Source: an uncultured Zoogloea sp. (GTDB lineage: Bacteria; Pseudomonadota; Gammaproteobacteria; Burkholderiales; Rhodocyclaceae). From it: DNA of 7,486 nt. The stretch spans positions 1-7,486 of the forward strand of contig CALBTT010000191.1 of assembly GCA_937967645.1 (NCBI GenBank), read 5' to 3'. The position numbers and the translations under genes were made by a program. The notes beneath the pieces were generated by a model, which was not told the origin of the DNA, searched no databases, and worked only from the letters and a program-made list of their open reading frames with translations. Below, piece after piece: positions 1 to 7,441 of this stretch (position 1 is its first letter; every line of letters starts with the position of its first letter).

Positions 1-45
1 GATGGTGATTCGTGACTGGAGTTCAGACGTGTGCTCTTCCGATCT
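1..45 (+). other. Illumina TruSeq adapter with i7 index (sequencing artefact)
   Basis: Bases 12-45 match the Illumina multiplexing (index/read-2 side) adapter, ending in the ligation end GCTCTTCCGATCT. They are preceded by an 8-base index, GGTGATTC at 4-11, and by GAT, the last bases of the flow-cell-side primer. The stretch is the exact reverse complement of 7442-7486. It is not genomic. Translations through it give the familiar adapter peptides (for example CSSDL and VQTCALPI), so any protein beginning with those residues is chimeric. Genomic sequence starts at about base 46, inside the gene at 46-794. Confidence 0.98.
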
Positions 46-794
46 GGCCGCAGGTGGGCGATGGCGGGCGGCAGGGCGTCGCCCTCCACCCAGGCCAGCG
101 CAGCTTCACGCAGGATCTGCAGCAGGGTTTCCGGGTCCAGGCCGGCGAGGGTCCAGTCCACGTAGCCACTGGCCAGATAGGTGTCCAGGCTGGCCTGGGC
201 GTGGTGGGCCGGACTGCTGCCGGTGCTCCCGGTGGTGTGGGTGGAGCGGGGGGGCACCGGGGCGGAGGCGTCCGCATCACGCAGTTGCCGGGCCAGTCGG
301 CGGAGGAGACCGAGGGGCAGGCGGGCTGCGCCTCCAGGCAGCGGGAGGCTGACCGGCGTGCTGTCGTCGTCCGCCTGGAGGCCGCCCAGGGCCTGCTCCA
401 GCAGGCGCTGCTGCTCGGCGTGGGGCAGGCTCCGCAGCATGTCGAGATCCGCAGGCCCGGAGGGGCGTGCGGGTGGTCGCGATGCTTCCGGCGCTGCGGC
501 CTGCGGGGGGGCGGCGATGTCCAGGCCGGTCAGGGCCTCGGCCACCGCATGCTCGATGGCGCGGACCAGATCATGGTGATCCGCATCGGAGGGCAGCTGC
601 AGGTTCAGGGCCAGGCGGGGCAGGTGCACCACCCGGTCGGCCGGGACGTGGGCGGACAGGCTGTTCTCGAGCGCCGCCAGCACCTCGTCGGTGGACGCCC
701 GCAGCAGACCGCGCAGGGCAAAGGCCGCAGGCGCCGTGGGGGCTCGCGCCTGCCAGTGCAGGCGGCGGATGCGGTGGGGCATCAGCATGCTCAT
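46..794 (-). CDS. Contractile injection system tape-measure protein (Afp14-type), N-terminal part
   Basis: The frame is open from the ATG at 794 to the adapter, giving 249 native residues with no stop, so the C-terminus is missing. Residues 7-28 (HRIRRLHW, then an alanine-rich AFALR segment) and the later VVHLPRLALNLQL strand fit the start of the CIS tape-measure family, whose members open with a short H-I-x-x-L-x-W-type strand, a helix, and an 'I-x-R-L-x-L-x-L' strand. A variable Ala/Pro linker follows at about 95-115, then a Ser/Thr/Gly/His linker at about 188-203. Residues 205-214 (TYLASGYVDW) with the following LLQILREAALAW resemble the family's 'YL-x-x-G-x-L-x-W' block. In eCIS particles this protein sets tube length. 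Its ATG overlaps the upstream stop as ATGA. ATGs at 788 and 782 are alternatives: GGGGA at 798-794 is better spaced (5 nt) for the 788 start. Standard ORF calling can miss this gene because it has no stop in the window. The family call rests on motif recall and gene order. Confidence 0.72.
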
Positions 795-3553
795 CCCCGG
801 GTCCGGGTGACGCTCTGGATGTTGCCGATCAGCACCGTCTGGGTATTGTCCAGATTGCCGGCGCGCAGGCCGTCGAGGCGGCTGCCGAGGGTCTTGGCGG
901 CACCGGCGTCGGTGATGAAGACGGCGCTGTTGGCGAGCACCGCGGCGACGCCGGCGGCACTGCCGCTGGAGGTGTCCACCCTGGCCTTGACCACCTGTTC
1001 GGCGGCATCGGCGACCGAGGCACCCAGCTCGGCCTGGGCCCGGGCGAGCAGGGCCTGGGCGTCCTCGCGGCTCTCGGCCGGGAGGTCGCCGCGGGTGGTC
1101 AGTTCCACCAGGCTCTGCACCTTCTGACGCTTGATCTCCACGTCCCGCACCATCTCATCCACCAGCAGGTTGCCGGTGGCGACACTCTTGCCGGGTAGCA
1201 CCACGCCGGCGCCGGTGGCCTCGCGGGTGCTGAAGACCCCCTTGACCAGGCCTTCGACGCTGGCGGCCTGGGTCTCCAGGCGGCTGCGCACGTCGGCCTG
1301 GACCGCCTTGAGGTCGGCCGCCAGCTCGGCGCGGGCGCTGTCGAAGCGGCTGGCCACGGCATTGCCCACCAGGCTGCCGACCAGACGGTCCACCGGGCGG
1401 ATCGGGCGGATCGGGTCCAGTTCGAAGGGGGGCCGGCGCTGGGGTGGCCGGACCAGGGGAGGCTCTACCGGCTCCGGCTCGTCGGCTTCGGCGCAGGGGT
1501 AGGCCAGGGTGAAGTCGCCCACCACCTGCTCGCTGTCGTCGTAGACCAGCACCAGTGTGCCGCCACGCCACACGCCGCCCAGGTGGTCGAGGCCCGGGTG
1601 GTCGGTGGCGAAGCGGGCCAGCAGTAGCTTGTCGTCGTCCTTGTCGTCCTTGGCCTGGATCAGGTCGTCGAGCCAGTCCAGCCACAGGGGATGGGTGGTC
1701 TGGATGAGGCTGTCGAGGGGAGAGGCGAAGTCGCTGCGGGCCAGGGGGCCCAGGTTGCTGCGGGCGCCCCCGAGGGTGCCCAGGGCCTCGCCGATGCCGT
1801 TGCTCCAGCGGGTTTCGCTGCTGGTGCTGCGGTAGATGCTGTAGCGGCGGCTGTCGAGGGCTGGCTTGGCGCTCCCGGCCAGGGTGCCGATGGCACTGCG
1901 CGCCAGCCCGGCGATGTTGAGCACCGAGGCGCCGGAGTCGGTCTCGGCGGGCACCTCGTTCTGCTCCACCGCGCTGCGCAGCCGGCCAGTGAAGCGTTCG
2001 GCGTAGCGGTCGCTCTCCTCGAGGCGCAGGGACACGTCCTGGCGCAGCAGGTAGTGGAAGCGGTGCAGGTCGGTGTAGCGGATGTCGGGCCGGATGCGGA
2101 TGCGGTCCTTGCGGTTGTGGGCCAGCACGGCATGCACCTGGAAGGGGAGGTTGTACTCGGCGATGAGCTTCTTCAGTTCGGCCGTGACCGCCTCCACCTT
2201 GCGCCCCAGGTGGCCCTCCACCCGGAAGAAGTCGTGGCTGCCGATGGCGCCGGCCAGCGGGGCCAGGGCGCGGGGGCTGCCGCCGTAGTCGGCGGCCCGG
2301 TAGCCCAGGTTGTGATGGGGCAGGCGCTTGTCGGTGAGGCGGCGGTTCCACACCGCGGCGGTGCTGGCGACGTAATACCAGGGGATGGCCCGGTCGCCCA
2401 GCGGAAGCTGCTCGCCGTGGCTGGGGGTGACCCGCAGCACGGAGTCTTCCGGCACCTGGTAGCGGTCGATCTGGGCGGCCAGCCGGCGCAGCAGGAAGCG
2501 GGCGTCGGCGCGGCGCTGGCGGGCGTCGGCGGCGCAGGCGGCGGGGTGGAAGCGGCTGCGCCCGATCGGGGCGTCGCTCTGGTCGCCAAGTCGGCCGAGG
2601 CCCAGGTGCTTGGGGAAGGTGCCGACGGAGGGGTTGCTGATCGAGTCGTCATCGAGCAGCGCGTCGCGCAGCTCGTTCCAGGTGGCCGCCAGGTCGCGCA
2701 GGAAGTCGGAGAAGACCTGCACGGCGTGGGGCGGGGTGCTCACCAGGCGGGCGAGGAGCTGGGCGTTCAGGTCGGGCATCGGGTCGCCCTGGAAAAGCTC
2801 CAGCAGCAGCTCGGGGAAAAGCTGGCTCAGGCTGGTGAAGCAGGCCTGCAGGCCGGCCACCGTGCGGTCGCTGCTCTCCTGGTAGCGGGCCGCCAGGGTT
2901 TCGGCGTTGGTCAGCCCGGCGTCGAGGCGGGGCCGGTAGGCGATGGCTTCGGGCAGGTCACGGGCCCGCGCGGCGACGCTGACGGGGCCGTCGGTGAGCA
3001 GCCCGGCCCAGCGCCGGTCGGCCAGCAGCACGCGCAGGCGCTGGCGCCGCTGCTGGCCCAGGTTGTCGCAGTCGGCGCCGGTGCACAGGTCGCGGTCGGT
3101 GTCGCTGGTCTCGGCGAGCAGCACCACGATGCCGCGCTCCAGGACGCCGGGGAGGCCGGCAAGAGGCTGGCCCGGCGGGGCGTCGTCGGTGGCCACGAGT
3201 TCGCCGAGGATCACCGAGCGGCCGGTGGTGGCGTCGAAGAAGGGCTCGTAGCGCGGCGCGGTGTCGTCGTAGGGGCGCAGCGCGGTGAGCACCAATGGCG
3301 TGTCGACCCGGATCAGGTCGCCGTCGCAGGTGATGCCCAGGCCCGGCGAGATGGTGACCAGACCGGCGTCGCCGCCGAGGACCAGGCCGGCGATCAGGCC
3401 GGTGCCGGTGAGGCTGACCCGGGACAGGCGGTCCTGCTGGTCGAGCCAGTCGGCCACGTCGTTGAGCTGGCCGTGGGTGAGCACCTGGTCCCGCTCGAAG
3501 ACCGTGTAGTGGTCGGCAAGGGGCGGGGTGAGGCGGGTGAGGACCTTAGCCAT
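791..3553 (-). CDS. eCIS baseplate/fibre-associated structural protein, 920 aa, in the Afp13 position
   Basis: A complete 920-residue protein. Residues 16-83 look like the N-terminal attachment module of phage tail or baseplate appendages: YTVFERDQVLT, QLNDVADWLDQQDRL, then a Gly-rich strand run ending ISPGLGITCDGDLIRV. A C-x4-C-D pair lies at C157/C162 (CTGADCD). The middle (about 200-620) is mixed and rich in Arg and Leu. Residues 648-687 (HPGLDHLGG, RGGTLVLVYDD, VVGDFTLAY) look like a beta-sandwich block. I recall similar blocks in large uncharacterised proteins of eCIS loci. Residues 691-722 are a Pro/Arg/Glu-rich hinge. The last about 195 residues are mostly helical, with coiled-coil-like stretches near 735-775 and 805-865. 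There is no signal peptide or membrane segment. A strong AGGAG sits 7 bases before the ATG, inside the end of the upstream gene. By position it corresponds to the tail fibre gene of Afp/PVC, but no receptor-binding repeats are visible, so it may instead be a baseplate component. Real-gene confidence is high; function is uncertain. Confidence 0.85.
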   Translation of the reverse strand: MAKVLTRLTPPLADHYTVFERDQVLTHGQLNDVADWLDQQDRLSRVSLTGTGLIAGLVLGGDAGLVTISPGLGITCDGDLIRVDTPLVLTALRPYDDTAPRYEPFFDATTGRSVILGELVATDDAPPGQPLAGLPGVLERGIVVLLAETSDTDRDLCTGADCDNLGQQRRQRLRVLLADRRWAGLLTDGPVSVAARARDLPEAIAYRPRLDAGLTNAETLAARYQESSDRTVAGLQACFTSLSQLFPELLLELFQGDPMPDLNAQLLARLVSTPPHAVQVFSDFLRDLAATWNELRDALLDDDSISNPSVGTFPKHLGLGRLGDQSDAPIGRSRFHPAACAADARQRRADARFLLRRLAAQIDRYQVPEDSVLRVTPSHGEQLPLGDRAIPWYYVASTAAVWNRRLTDKRLPHHNLGYRAADYGGSPRALAPLAGAIGSHDFFRVEGHLGRKVEAVTAELKKLIAEYNLPFQVHAVLAHNRKDRIRIRPDIRYTDLHRFHYLLRQDVSLRLEESDRYAERFTGRLRSAVEQNEVPAETDSGASVLNIAGLARSAIGTLAGSAKPALDSRRYSIYRSTSSETRWSNGIGEALGTLGGARSNLGPLARSDFASPLDSLIQTTHPLWLDWLDDLIQAKDDKDDDKLLLARFATDHPGLDHLGGVWRGGTLVLVYDDSEQVVGDFTLAYPCAEADEPEPVEPPLVRPPQRRPPFELDPIRPIRPVDRLVGSLVGNAVASRFDSARAELAADLKAVQADVRSRLETQAASVEGLVKGVFSTREATGAGVVLPGKSVATGNLLVDEMVRDVEIKRQKVQSLVELTTRGDLPAESREDAQALLARAQAELGASVADAAEQVVKARVDTSSGSAAGVAAVLANSAVFITDAGAAKTLGSRLDGLRAGNLDNTQTVLIGNIQSVTRTRG

Positions 3554-6311
3554 TGTCCGTCTCCTGGAGGAGGTTCTGGTCAGGGGCGCTGCCGAGGGCG
3601 TGGCGGCCGAGCACGAAGGACGGCCGGGGGCTGTCTGCGGCGCAGTCGAAGAGGGTGCGGCGGGGGTACTGGTTCTTCATCTCGGTGAGGGCCTCCACCA
3701 TGGCCTGCAGGATGGCGTGGCGGCCGGCCCGGTCGGGGCGCAGGGCGCCGGCGTGCAGGCGGATCCAGTCCCGGTAGGCGCCCTCGAAGCGGGCCATGTG
3801 GTCGGCGCCCACCCAGCACACCTTGGGCAGCAGGTGGGCCGGCACCTCCTGGCGGATGGTGTGTTCGACGAAGTCCCGGAAGTCCGGGTCCTGGAAGCGC
3901 CCGGCGTAGGCCGGCAGCACGATCTGCAGGCGCTGCGAGTAGGGGTCGTCATCGCCGCAGTCGGTGCAGGCCGGGTCGACGCAGATGGGCAGGAAGGGGT
4001 CGTCGTGGGCGGGGTCGGCGGGGTCCTCGGCGTAGGCCCAGCGGCCGTCCGCCTGTTGCTGCAGGGCGGGGCGCAGGAGCAGGTTCTCGATCACGTAGAG
4101 GCCTTCGCCGCTGTAGTGCTCGCGCAGGTAGGCCGCCAGCGCGGCGATCTCGGCGAGGGCCACGTCACGGTTGGCGAAGCCCTCGGCGCGGCGGGCCAGC
4201 AGGCGGCCGTCGGCGGCCTGCACGCTGAAGTAGAAGCGCCCGTCGCTGCCCTGGATGATCCGGTAGTGGCCGTCGTCGCTGCGCTGGCCGCGTTCGATGG
4301 CCTCGATCATGCGGGCCCGGGCGGCTTCCCGGGTGACGAAGTTGCCGGTGGAGGAGAGCAGGATCTTGTCGTCGCCGGCGCGCAGCACGCGGAAGCGGAA
4401 TTCGTCGCCGGGGGTGGCGTCGATCTCGGCGTAGGTGTCGTAGGACACGGCGCCGAGGTTGCGCCGGCTGAAGTCGGCGATGCCGAGCAGGCGGGCCAGG
4501 CGGATTTCCAGCCCGCTCACGTTGAAGCTGTTCCACAGGGCTTCGGGGGCGTCGGCGGTCTGGTGGTAGGCGCCGGCCCGCTGGCCCACCACCTCGGGGG
4601 CGTCAGCCAGGAAGCGGCTCTTGTCGGCGATCACCCGGGCGTCGCTGTGGCCGAAGGCCGAGGCCATCGCTCCGGCGTAGTCGGAGAAGTCCTCGCCGAG
4701 GCGGGCCAGCAGGTGGTCCTGCAGGCGCTGCTGGCGCGCCACCGCCTCGGCGGGGGATTCCATCAGACCGGCGAGGAGGGCCGGGGTCACGTCGTCGGTG
4801 TAGATGCGGGCGTGCCCGGGGATGCTGTCCACCCGCTGGCCGACCAGCAGTTGCGGCGTCCTCGGTGGGGCGTTGAAGCGCCCATCGGTGGCGGCCAGGT
4901 CGGCGGGGGCCAGCGACAGGCGTTCGCGGGCCTGCCCGAGGAGGGCCAGGTCGTTGGCGATCTGCTGGTCGAAGAAGGTCAGCCAGGCCTTGAGCTGTAG
5001 CACCTGGGCCTGGCGCTGGGGGTCTGGGTTGCCGGCCAGGCCGCTCTCGCCCAGGCCGTAGAGGGGCGGGAAGTCGAGCTGCAGCGAGCGCCAGGTGGTG
5101 ACTTCCCGGTGGCGTCCGGCGGGCAGTGGCAGGTCTTCGGTGTCGGGGGTTTCGAGGGCCAGGCGGGCGGCCTCCTGCAGTTCAGCGAGGCGGGTGGCGA
5201 CGGGGGCCGGGAGGGCGTCGAGGTTCCAGCCGGCCACCGGCAGGCCACGCTTGCGGAACACCAGGCGGCCGGCGGCCGGACCGTCGTTGCCTAGGGCCAG
5301 GCGGGGCAGGTGGCCCGGGGTGACGGGCAGCTGCCAGGGGTTGGCGACGCGCTGGCCGAAACCGTCGCCGTCGAGGGGCGTCAGCAGCAGCTCGGGCAGG
5401 GCGCGCACGCCGGGGACGTCCATCAGCACGTTGATGAGGTCGGACAGGTGCAGTGCGTCGGGCAGGTCGCCGAGGGCCAGCTCGGTGTCGTCGATGAAGC
5501 CGTTGTCGGGCAGGGGGCCGTCGAAGATCTGGTCGGGGCTGCGCGGCTGGCCGTCCGGGCCCGGGCGGGCCAGCCGCTCGCCCAGGCGGTGGGCGGGGAT
5601 CGGCGGGGCGATCCAGCGGGCCGCGGCGAACAGCAGTTGGGCTGCGGTCTCGGTGAGGTCCGCGGTGGGCTCCAGGTCCACCTCGGCGCACAGGGCGAAG
5701 GATTGGGTGGGCACGATGTCCACCGCCACGAAGTCCTCGCCCAGGTTGCGGCCGGCTTCCAGGGCGCTGCGCACGGCACGCAGCACTGGCGCCCGCTCGG
5801 CCTGGGTGTCGAGGCCGTCCATGCAGTCGATGAGCACCCGGTACAGCCCGCGCAGCCTGACCTCCCGGTAGCGGTCGTGATCGGGTGGGTGGCGGCTCAG
5901 GCGGCGCGCCAGCAGGTCGGCATAGAGGGGCGGCGGCGTCACCGGCTGGACCCAGGCGTTCTTGACCCCGGGCAGGTCGATCAGGCGCTTGCGCCAGTCG
6001 CGGGCGGTGAGGGGGCGCACGGGCAGCACCCGGCGCGCCTGCAGGAACTGCTGGGCCGGGCCGGGCAGGCTGCCGTCGGGGGGCGTCAGCAGGTCTTCGA
6101 GGGGCAGGTCGGCCCGGTAGCCCAGCTCGGCGAGGGCCCAGGTGGCGATCTCCAGGATCGTGATGCCCGGGTCGTGCAGGTTGTGGTCGGTCCAGGTCTG
6201 GCCGGCCAGCAGGCGCAGCTGCGCCAGGGCCTCGCCATAGAGGGCCGCCGCATCGCGGCCGGTGGGCTCGGCCTCGCGGGACAGGCTCAGGGGGCGGGTC
6301 GGGTCGGTCAT
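3546..6311 (-). CDS. eCIS baseplate wedge protein, Afp12-type, 921 aa
   Basis: This is a complete second baseplate protein of a phage-tail-like injection system. Residues 38-75 carry the hallmark N-terminal block (WTDHNLHDPGITILEIATWA, then LAELGYRADLPLEDLL). Residues 97-121 (LPVRPLTARDW, then PGVKNAWV) and about 195-240 (DFVAVDIVPTQSFALCAEVD) are further family-type blocks. Residues 638-733 hold two YegP/DUF1508-like repeats (FRFRVLRAGDDKILLSS and FYFSVQAADGRLLARR). The C-terminal third has LYVIENLLLRP, a cysteine cluster C777-x4-C782-x2-C785, then VLPAYAGRF, DFVEHTIRQEVPAHLLPKVC (C832), and a late RTLFDC (C890). In eCIS particles such proteins pair with the Afp11-type wedge around the spike. 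I chose the ATG at 6311 because GAGG lies 7 bases upstream and it overlaps the previous stop as ATGA. The same frame stays open upstream to 7475 into the adapter, but that part is antiparallel to no family signal and is arginine/proline-rich shadow sequence of the Afp11-type gene. Confidence 0.9.
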   Translation of the reverse strand: MTDPTRPLSLSREAEPTGRDAAALYGEALAQLRLLAGQTWTDHNLHDPGITILEIATWALAELGYRADLPLEDLLTPPDGSLPGPAQQFLQARRVLPVRPLTARDWRKRLIDLPGVKNAWVQPVTPPPLYADLLARRLSRHPPDHDRYREVRLRGLYRVLIDCMDGLDTQAERAPVLRAVRSALEAGRNLGEDFVAVDIVPTQSFALCAEVDLEPTADLTETAAQLLFAAARWIAPPIPAHRLGERLARPGPDGQPRSPDQIFDGPLPDNGFIDDTELALGDLPDALHLSDLINVLMDVPGVRALPELLLTPLDGDGFGQRVANPWQLPVTPGHLPRLALGNDGPAAGRLVFRKRGLPVAGWNLDALPAPVATRLAELQEAARLALETPDTEDLPLPAGRHREVTTWRSLQLDFPPLYGLGESGLAGNPDPQRQAQVLQLKAWLTFFDQQIANDLALLGQARERLSLAPADLAATDGRFNAPPRTPQLLVGQRVDSIPGHARIYTDDVTPALLAGLMESPAEAVARQQRLQDHLLARLGEDFSDYAGAMASAFGHSDARVIADKSRFLADAPEVVGQRAGAYHQTADAPEALWNSFNVSGLEIRLARLLGIADFSRRNLGAVSYDTYAEIDATPGDEFRFRVLRAGDDKILLSSTGNFVTREAARARMIEAIERGQRSDDGHYRIIQGSDGRFYFSVQAADGRLLARRAEGFANRDVALAEIAALAAYLREHYSGEGLYVIENLLLRPALQQQADGRWAYAEDPADPAHDDPFLPICVDPACTDCGDDDPYSQRLQIVLPAYAGRFQDPDFRDFVEHTIRQEVPAHLLPKVCWVGADHMARFEGAYRDWIRLHAGALRPDRAGRHAILQAMVEALTEMKNQYPRRTLFDCAADSPRPSFVLGRHALGSAPDQNLLQETDNG
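3561..3565 (-). promoter_or_regulatory. Ribosome binding site for the 920-aa structural gene
   Basis: AGGAG on the minus strand, 7 bases before the ATG at 3553 and inside the 3' end of the Afp12-type gene. It is the strongest Shine-Dalgarno match among the three gene junctions and fixes the start at 3553, which gives an 8-base overlap with the upstream gene (its stop TAA is at 3548-3546). Confidence 0.7.
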
Positions 6312-7441
6312 GGGGCGACCTCGGCGATCAGGTGGTCGGCGGCGGACACGAGGATCGCGTCCGGCGCGTCGGGGGACAGTTCTGCACTGTCGGCCGCGCC
6401 GGGCTCGGCCAGGCTCAGGCGGAAGTCGGTGACGTAGTCCACCCAGGGCAGCTCCTCGACGAAGTTGACCAGGGCCGAGCGCCGCACCCGGCCGCCGAAG
6501 TCGAGGGCCTGGGTGGTGTCGAAGGCCCACGGTGAGAGGGCGCGCACCAGCGCATCGTTGATGGCCTGGCGGTAGAAGCTGAAGGCGTAACCCGGCCGCA
6601 TGGCGACCTTGAAGTCGACCCGCAGCGGGCGGTAGGCCGGGTTGCTCACGTGCAGGCTGTCGGGCCCGAGGGCCATCGGGGCGCGTTCCAGCAGGTAGTC
6701 GCGGATGCGCGTGAGGGTGTCCAGGTCCACCCGCGGCTGCAGGGGATCGACGGCGTTGCGCTGGCGCAGGTCGGGCACCACCACCAGCAGGACGTGGCCG
6801 GGGGCGAGCCAGCTGCCCGGCCGGGCATGGGGGATGCACTTGACCCGCTCGACACCGGGAAAGGCCTCGAGGACGAGGCGCTCGTAATCCCAGCGGCTGA
6901 CCGCGCGGTTGCGGTGGCGCAGGCGCTCGGCGGCCCGCCGGGTCAGGGCCATGGGGTCTTCCTGGGGGGCGCCGCCGAAGGATGCGTAGGGCTGGACGAC
7001 CTCCTTGACCGCCGCGGGGGCGGCCTTGAAGCGGGTGATGCGGCCCGCCGGCAGCGGGGTGGCCAGGTGGCCGGGGCTGTTGCCCTGGTCGTCGAAGACC
7101 AGTTCGACGCCGTTGGTATGGAGGCCGATCAGCCGGCAGGCCGCGGCCGGGTCGCCGGCCACGGCGCGCAGCCAGATCAGGCCGGCTGGCAGGCGGCTGT
7201 GCTCGGTGCCGGCTTCGACGGGCAGGGTCAGGGCCAGCAGGCCGCTGGCGCGCAGGTGGCGGGTGCTGTCCAGGCTGATCCCGCGGCCGCTGGCCAGCGG
7301 GTACCAGGCGTTGTCGGCGAGCACCGACCAGCTCACCGGCAGGGCGTGGGCTGCCGGGTCGGCGCTGCCTTCGGCCACCTGGACGAGCAGGCTCAGCGGG
7401 TCGCCGGGGGCGCAGCCGGCGAGGCCGATGAACAGCTCGCC
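6308..7441 (-). CDS. Baseplate J / gp47-like wedge protein (Afp11-type), C-terminal part
   Basis: The last 377 residues of a baseplate protein; the N-terminus is cut off by the contig edge. An apparent ATG at 7456 lies in the adapter, so the leading MLFRS is artificial and the first native residues are GELFIGLAGC. The opening segment (LSLLVQVAEGSADP) and the middle block (RHRNRAVSRWDYERLVL, FPGVERVKCIPH) match the conserved C-terminal half of baseplate J-like proteins of eCIS and related phage tails. A later part (VDFKVAMRPGYAFSFYRQAI, then LPWVDYVTDFRL near the end) also fits; this is the region that contacts neighbouring wedge subunits in contractile tails. Full-length relatives are usually several hundred residues longer. 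It ends with TGA overlapping the ATG of the next gene by 4 bases. No promoter can be seen because the 5' end is outside the window. Confidence 0.88.
   Translation of the reverse strand, partial: GELFIGLAGCAPGDPLSLLVQVAEGSADPAAHALPVSWSVLADNAWYPLASGRGISLDSTRHLRASGLLALTLPVEAGTEHSRLPAGLIWLRAVAGDPAAACRLIGLHTNGVELVFDDQGNSPGHLATPLPAGRITRFKAAPAAVKEVVQPYASFGGAPQEDPMALTRRAAERLRHRNRAVSRWDYERLVLEAFPGVERVKCIPHARPGSWLAPGHVLLVVVPDLRQRNAVDPLQPRVDLDTLTRIRDYLLERAPMALGPDSLHVSNPAYRPLRVDFKVAMRPGYAFSFYRQAINDALVRALSPWAFDTTQALDFGGRVRRSALVNFVEELPWVDYVTDFRLSLAEPGAADSAELSPDAPDAILVSAADHLIAEVAP
6319..6322 (-). promoter_or_regulatory. Ribosome binding site for the Afp12-type gene
   Basis: GAGG on the minus strand, 7 bases before the ATG at 6311 and inside the last codons of the upstream gene. 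It supports the start at 6311 rather than any upstream start in the long open frame. With the ATGA overlap it indicates translational coupling. Confidence 0.6.

Noticed and set aside
12..1127. 371-codon open frame on the plus strand starting MTGVQTCALPI
   Set aside because: The start lies in the adapter. The rest is antisense to the tape-measure gene and to the end of the 920-aa gene.
1628..1651. KDDKDDDK stretch (residues 635-642 of the 920-aa protein), similar to a FLAG/enterokinase site
   Set aside because: A short run of GAC/AAG codons within continuous coding sequence. It lacks the Tyr and the fourth Asp of the tag, and no vector sequence surrounds it. Most likely a natural acidic/basic surface loop.
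1155..2351. 398-codon minus-strand frame rich in Pro, Arg and Gly
   Set aside because: A +1/-1 shadow inside the 920-aa gene. Extreme Pro/Arg/Gly composition and no domain.
1691..3688. 665-codon open frame on the plus strand
   Set aside because: It lies antisense to the 920-aa structural gene. Its product is a low-complexity Gly/Ala/Val/Gln mixture with no recognisable motifs, as expected for a shadow frame in very GC-rich DNA, while the opposite strand has conserved eCIS motifs and a strong ribosome site.
3528..5000. 490-codon open frame on the plus strand
   Set aside because: Antisense to the Afp12-type gene, with a Gly/Val/Ala-rich product and no domain. The long frame is a by-product of GC-rich third positions.
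5310..6437. 375-codon open frame on the plus strand
   Set aside because: Antisense to the Afp12-type gene and crossing the gene junction at 6308-6311. No family motifs.
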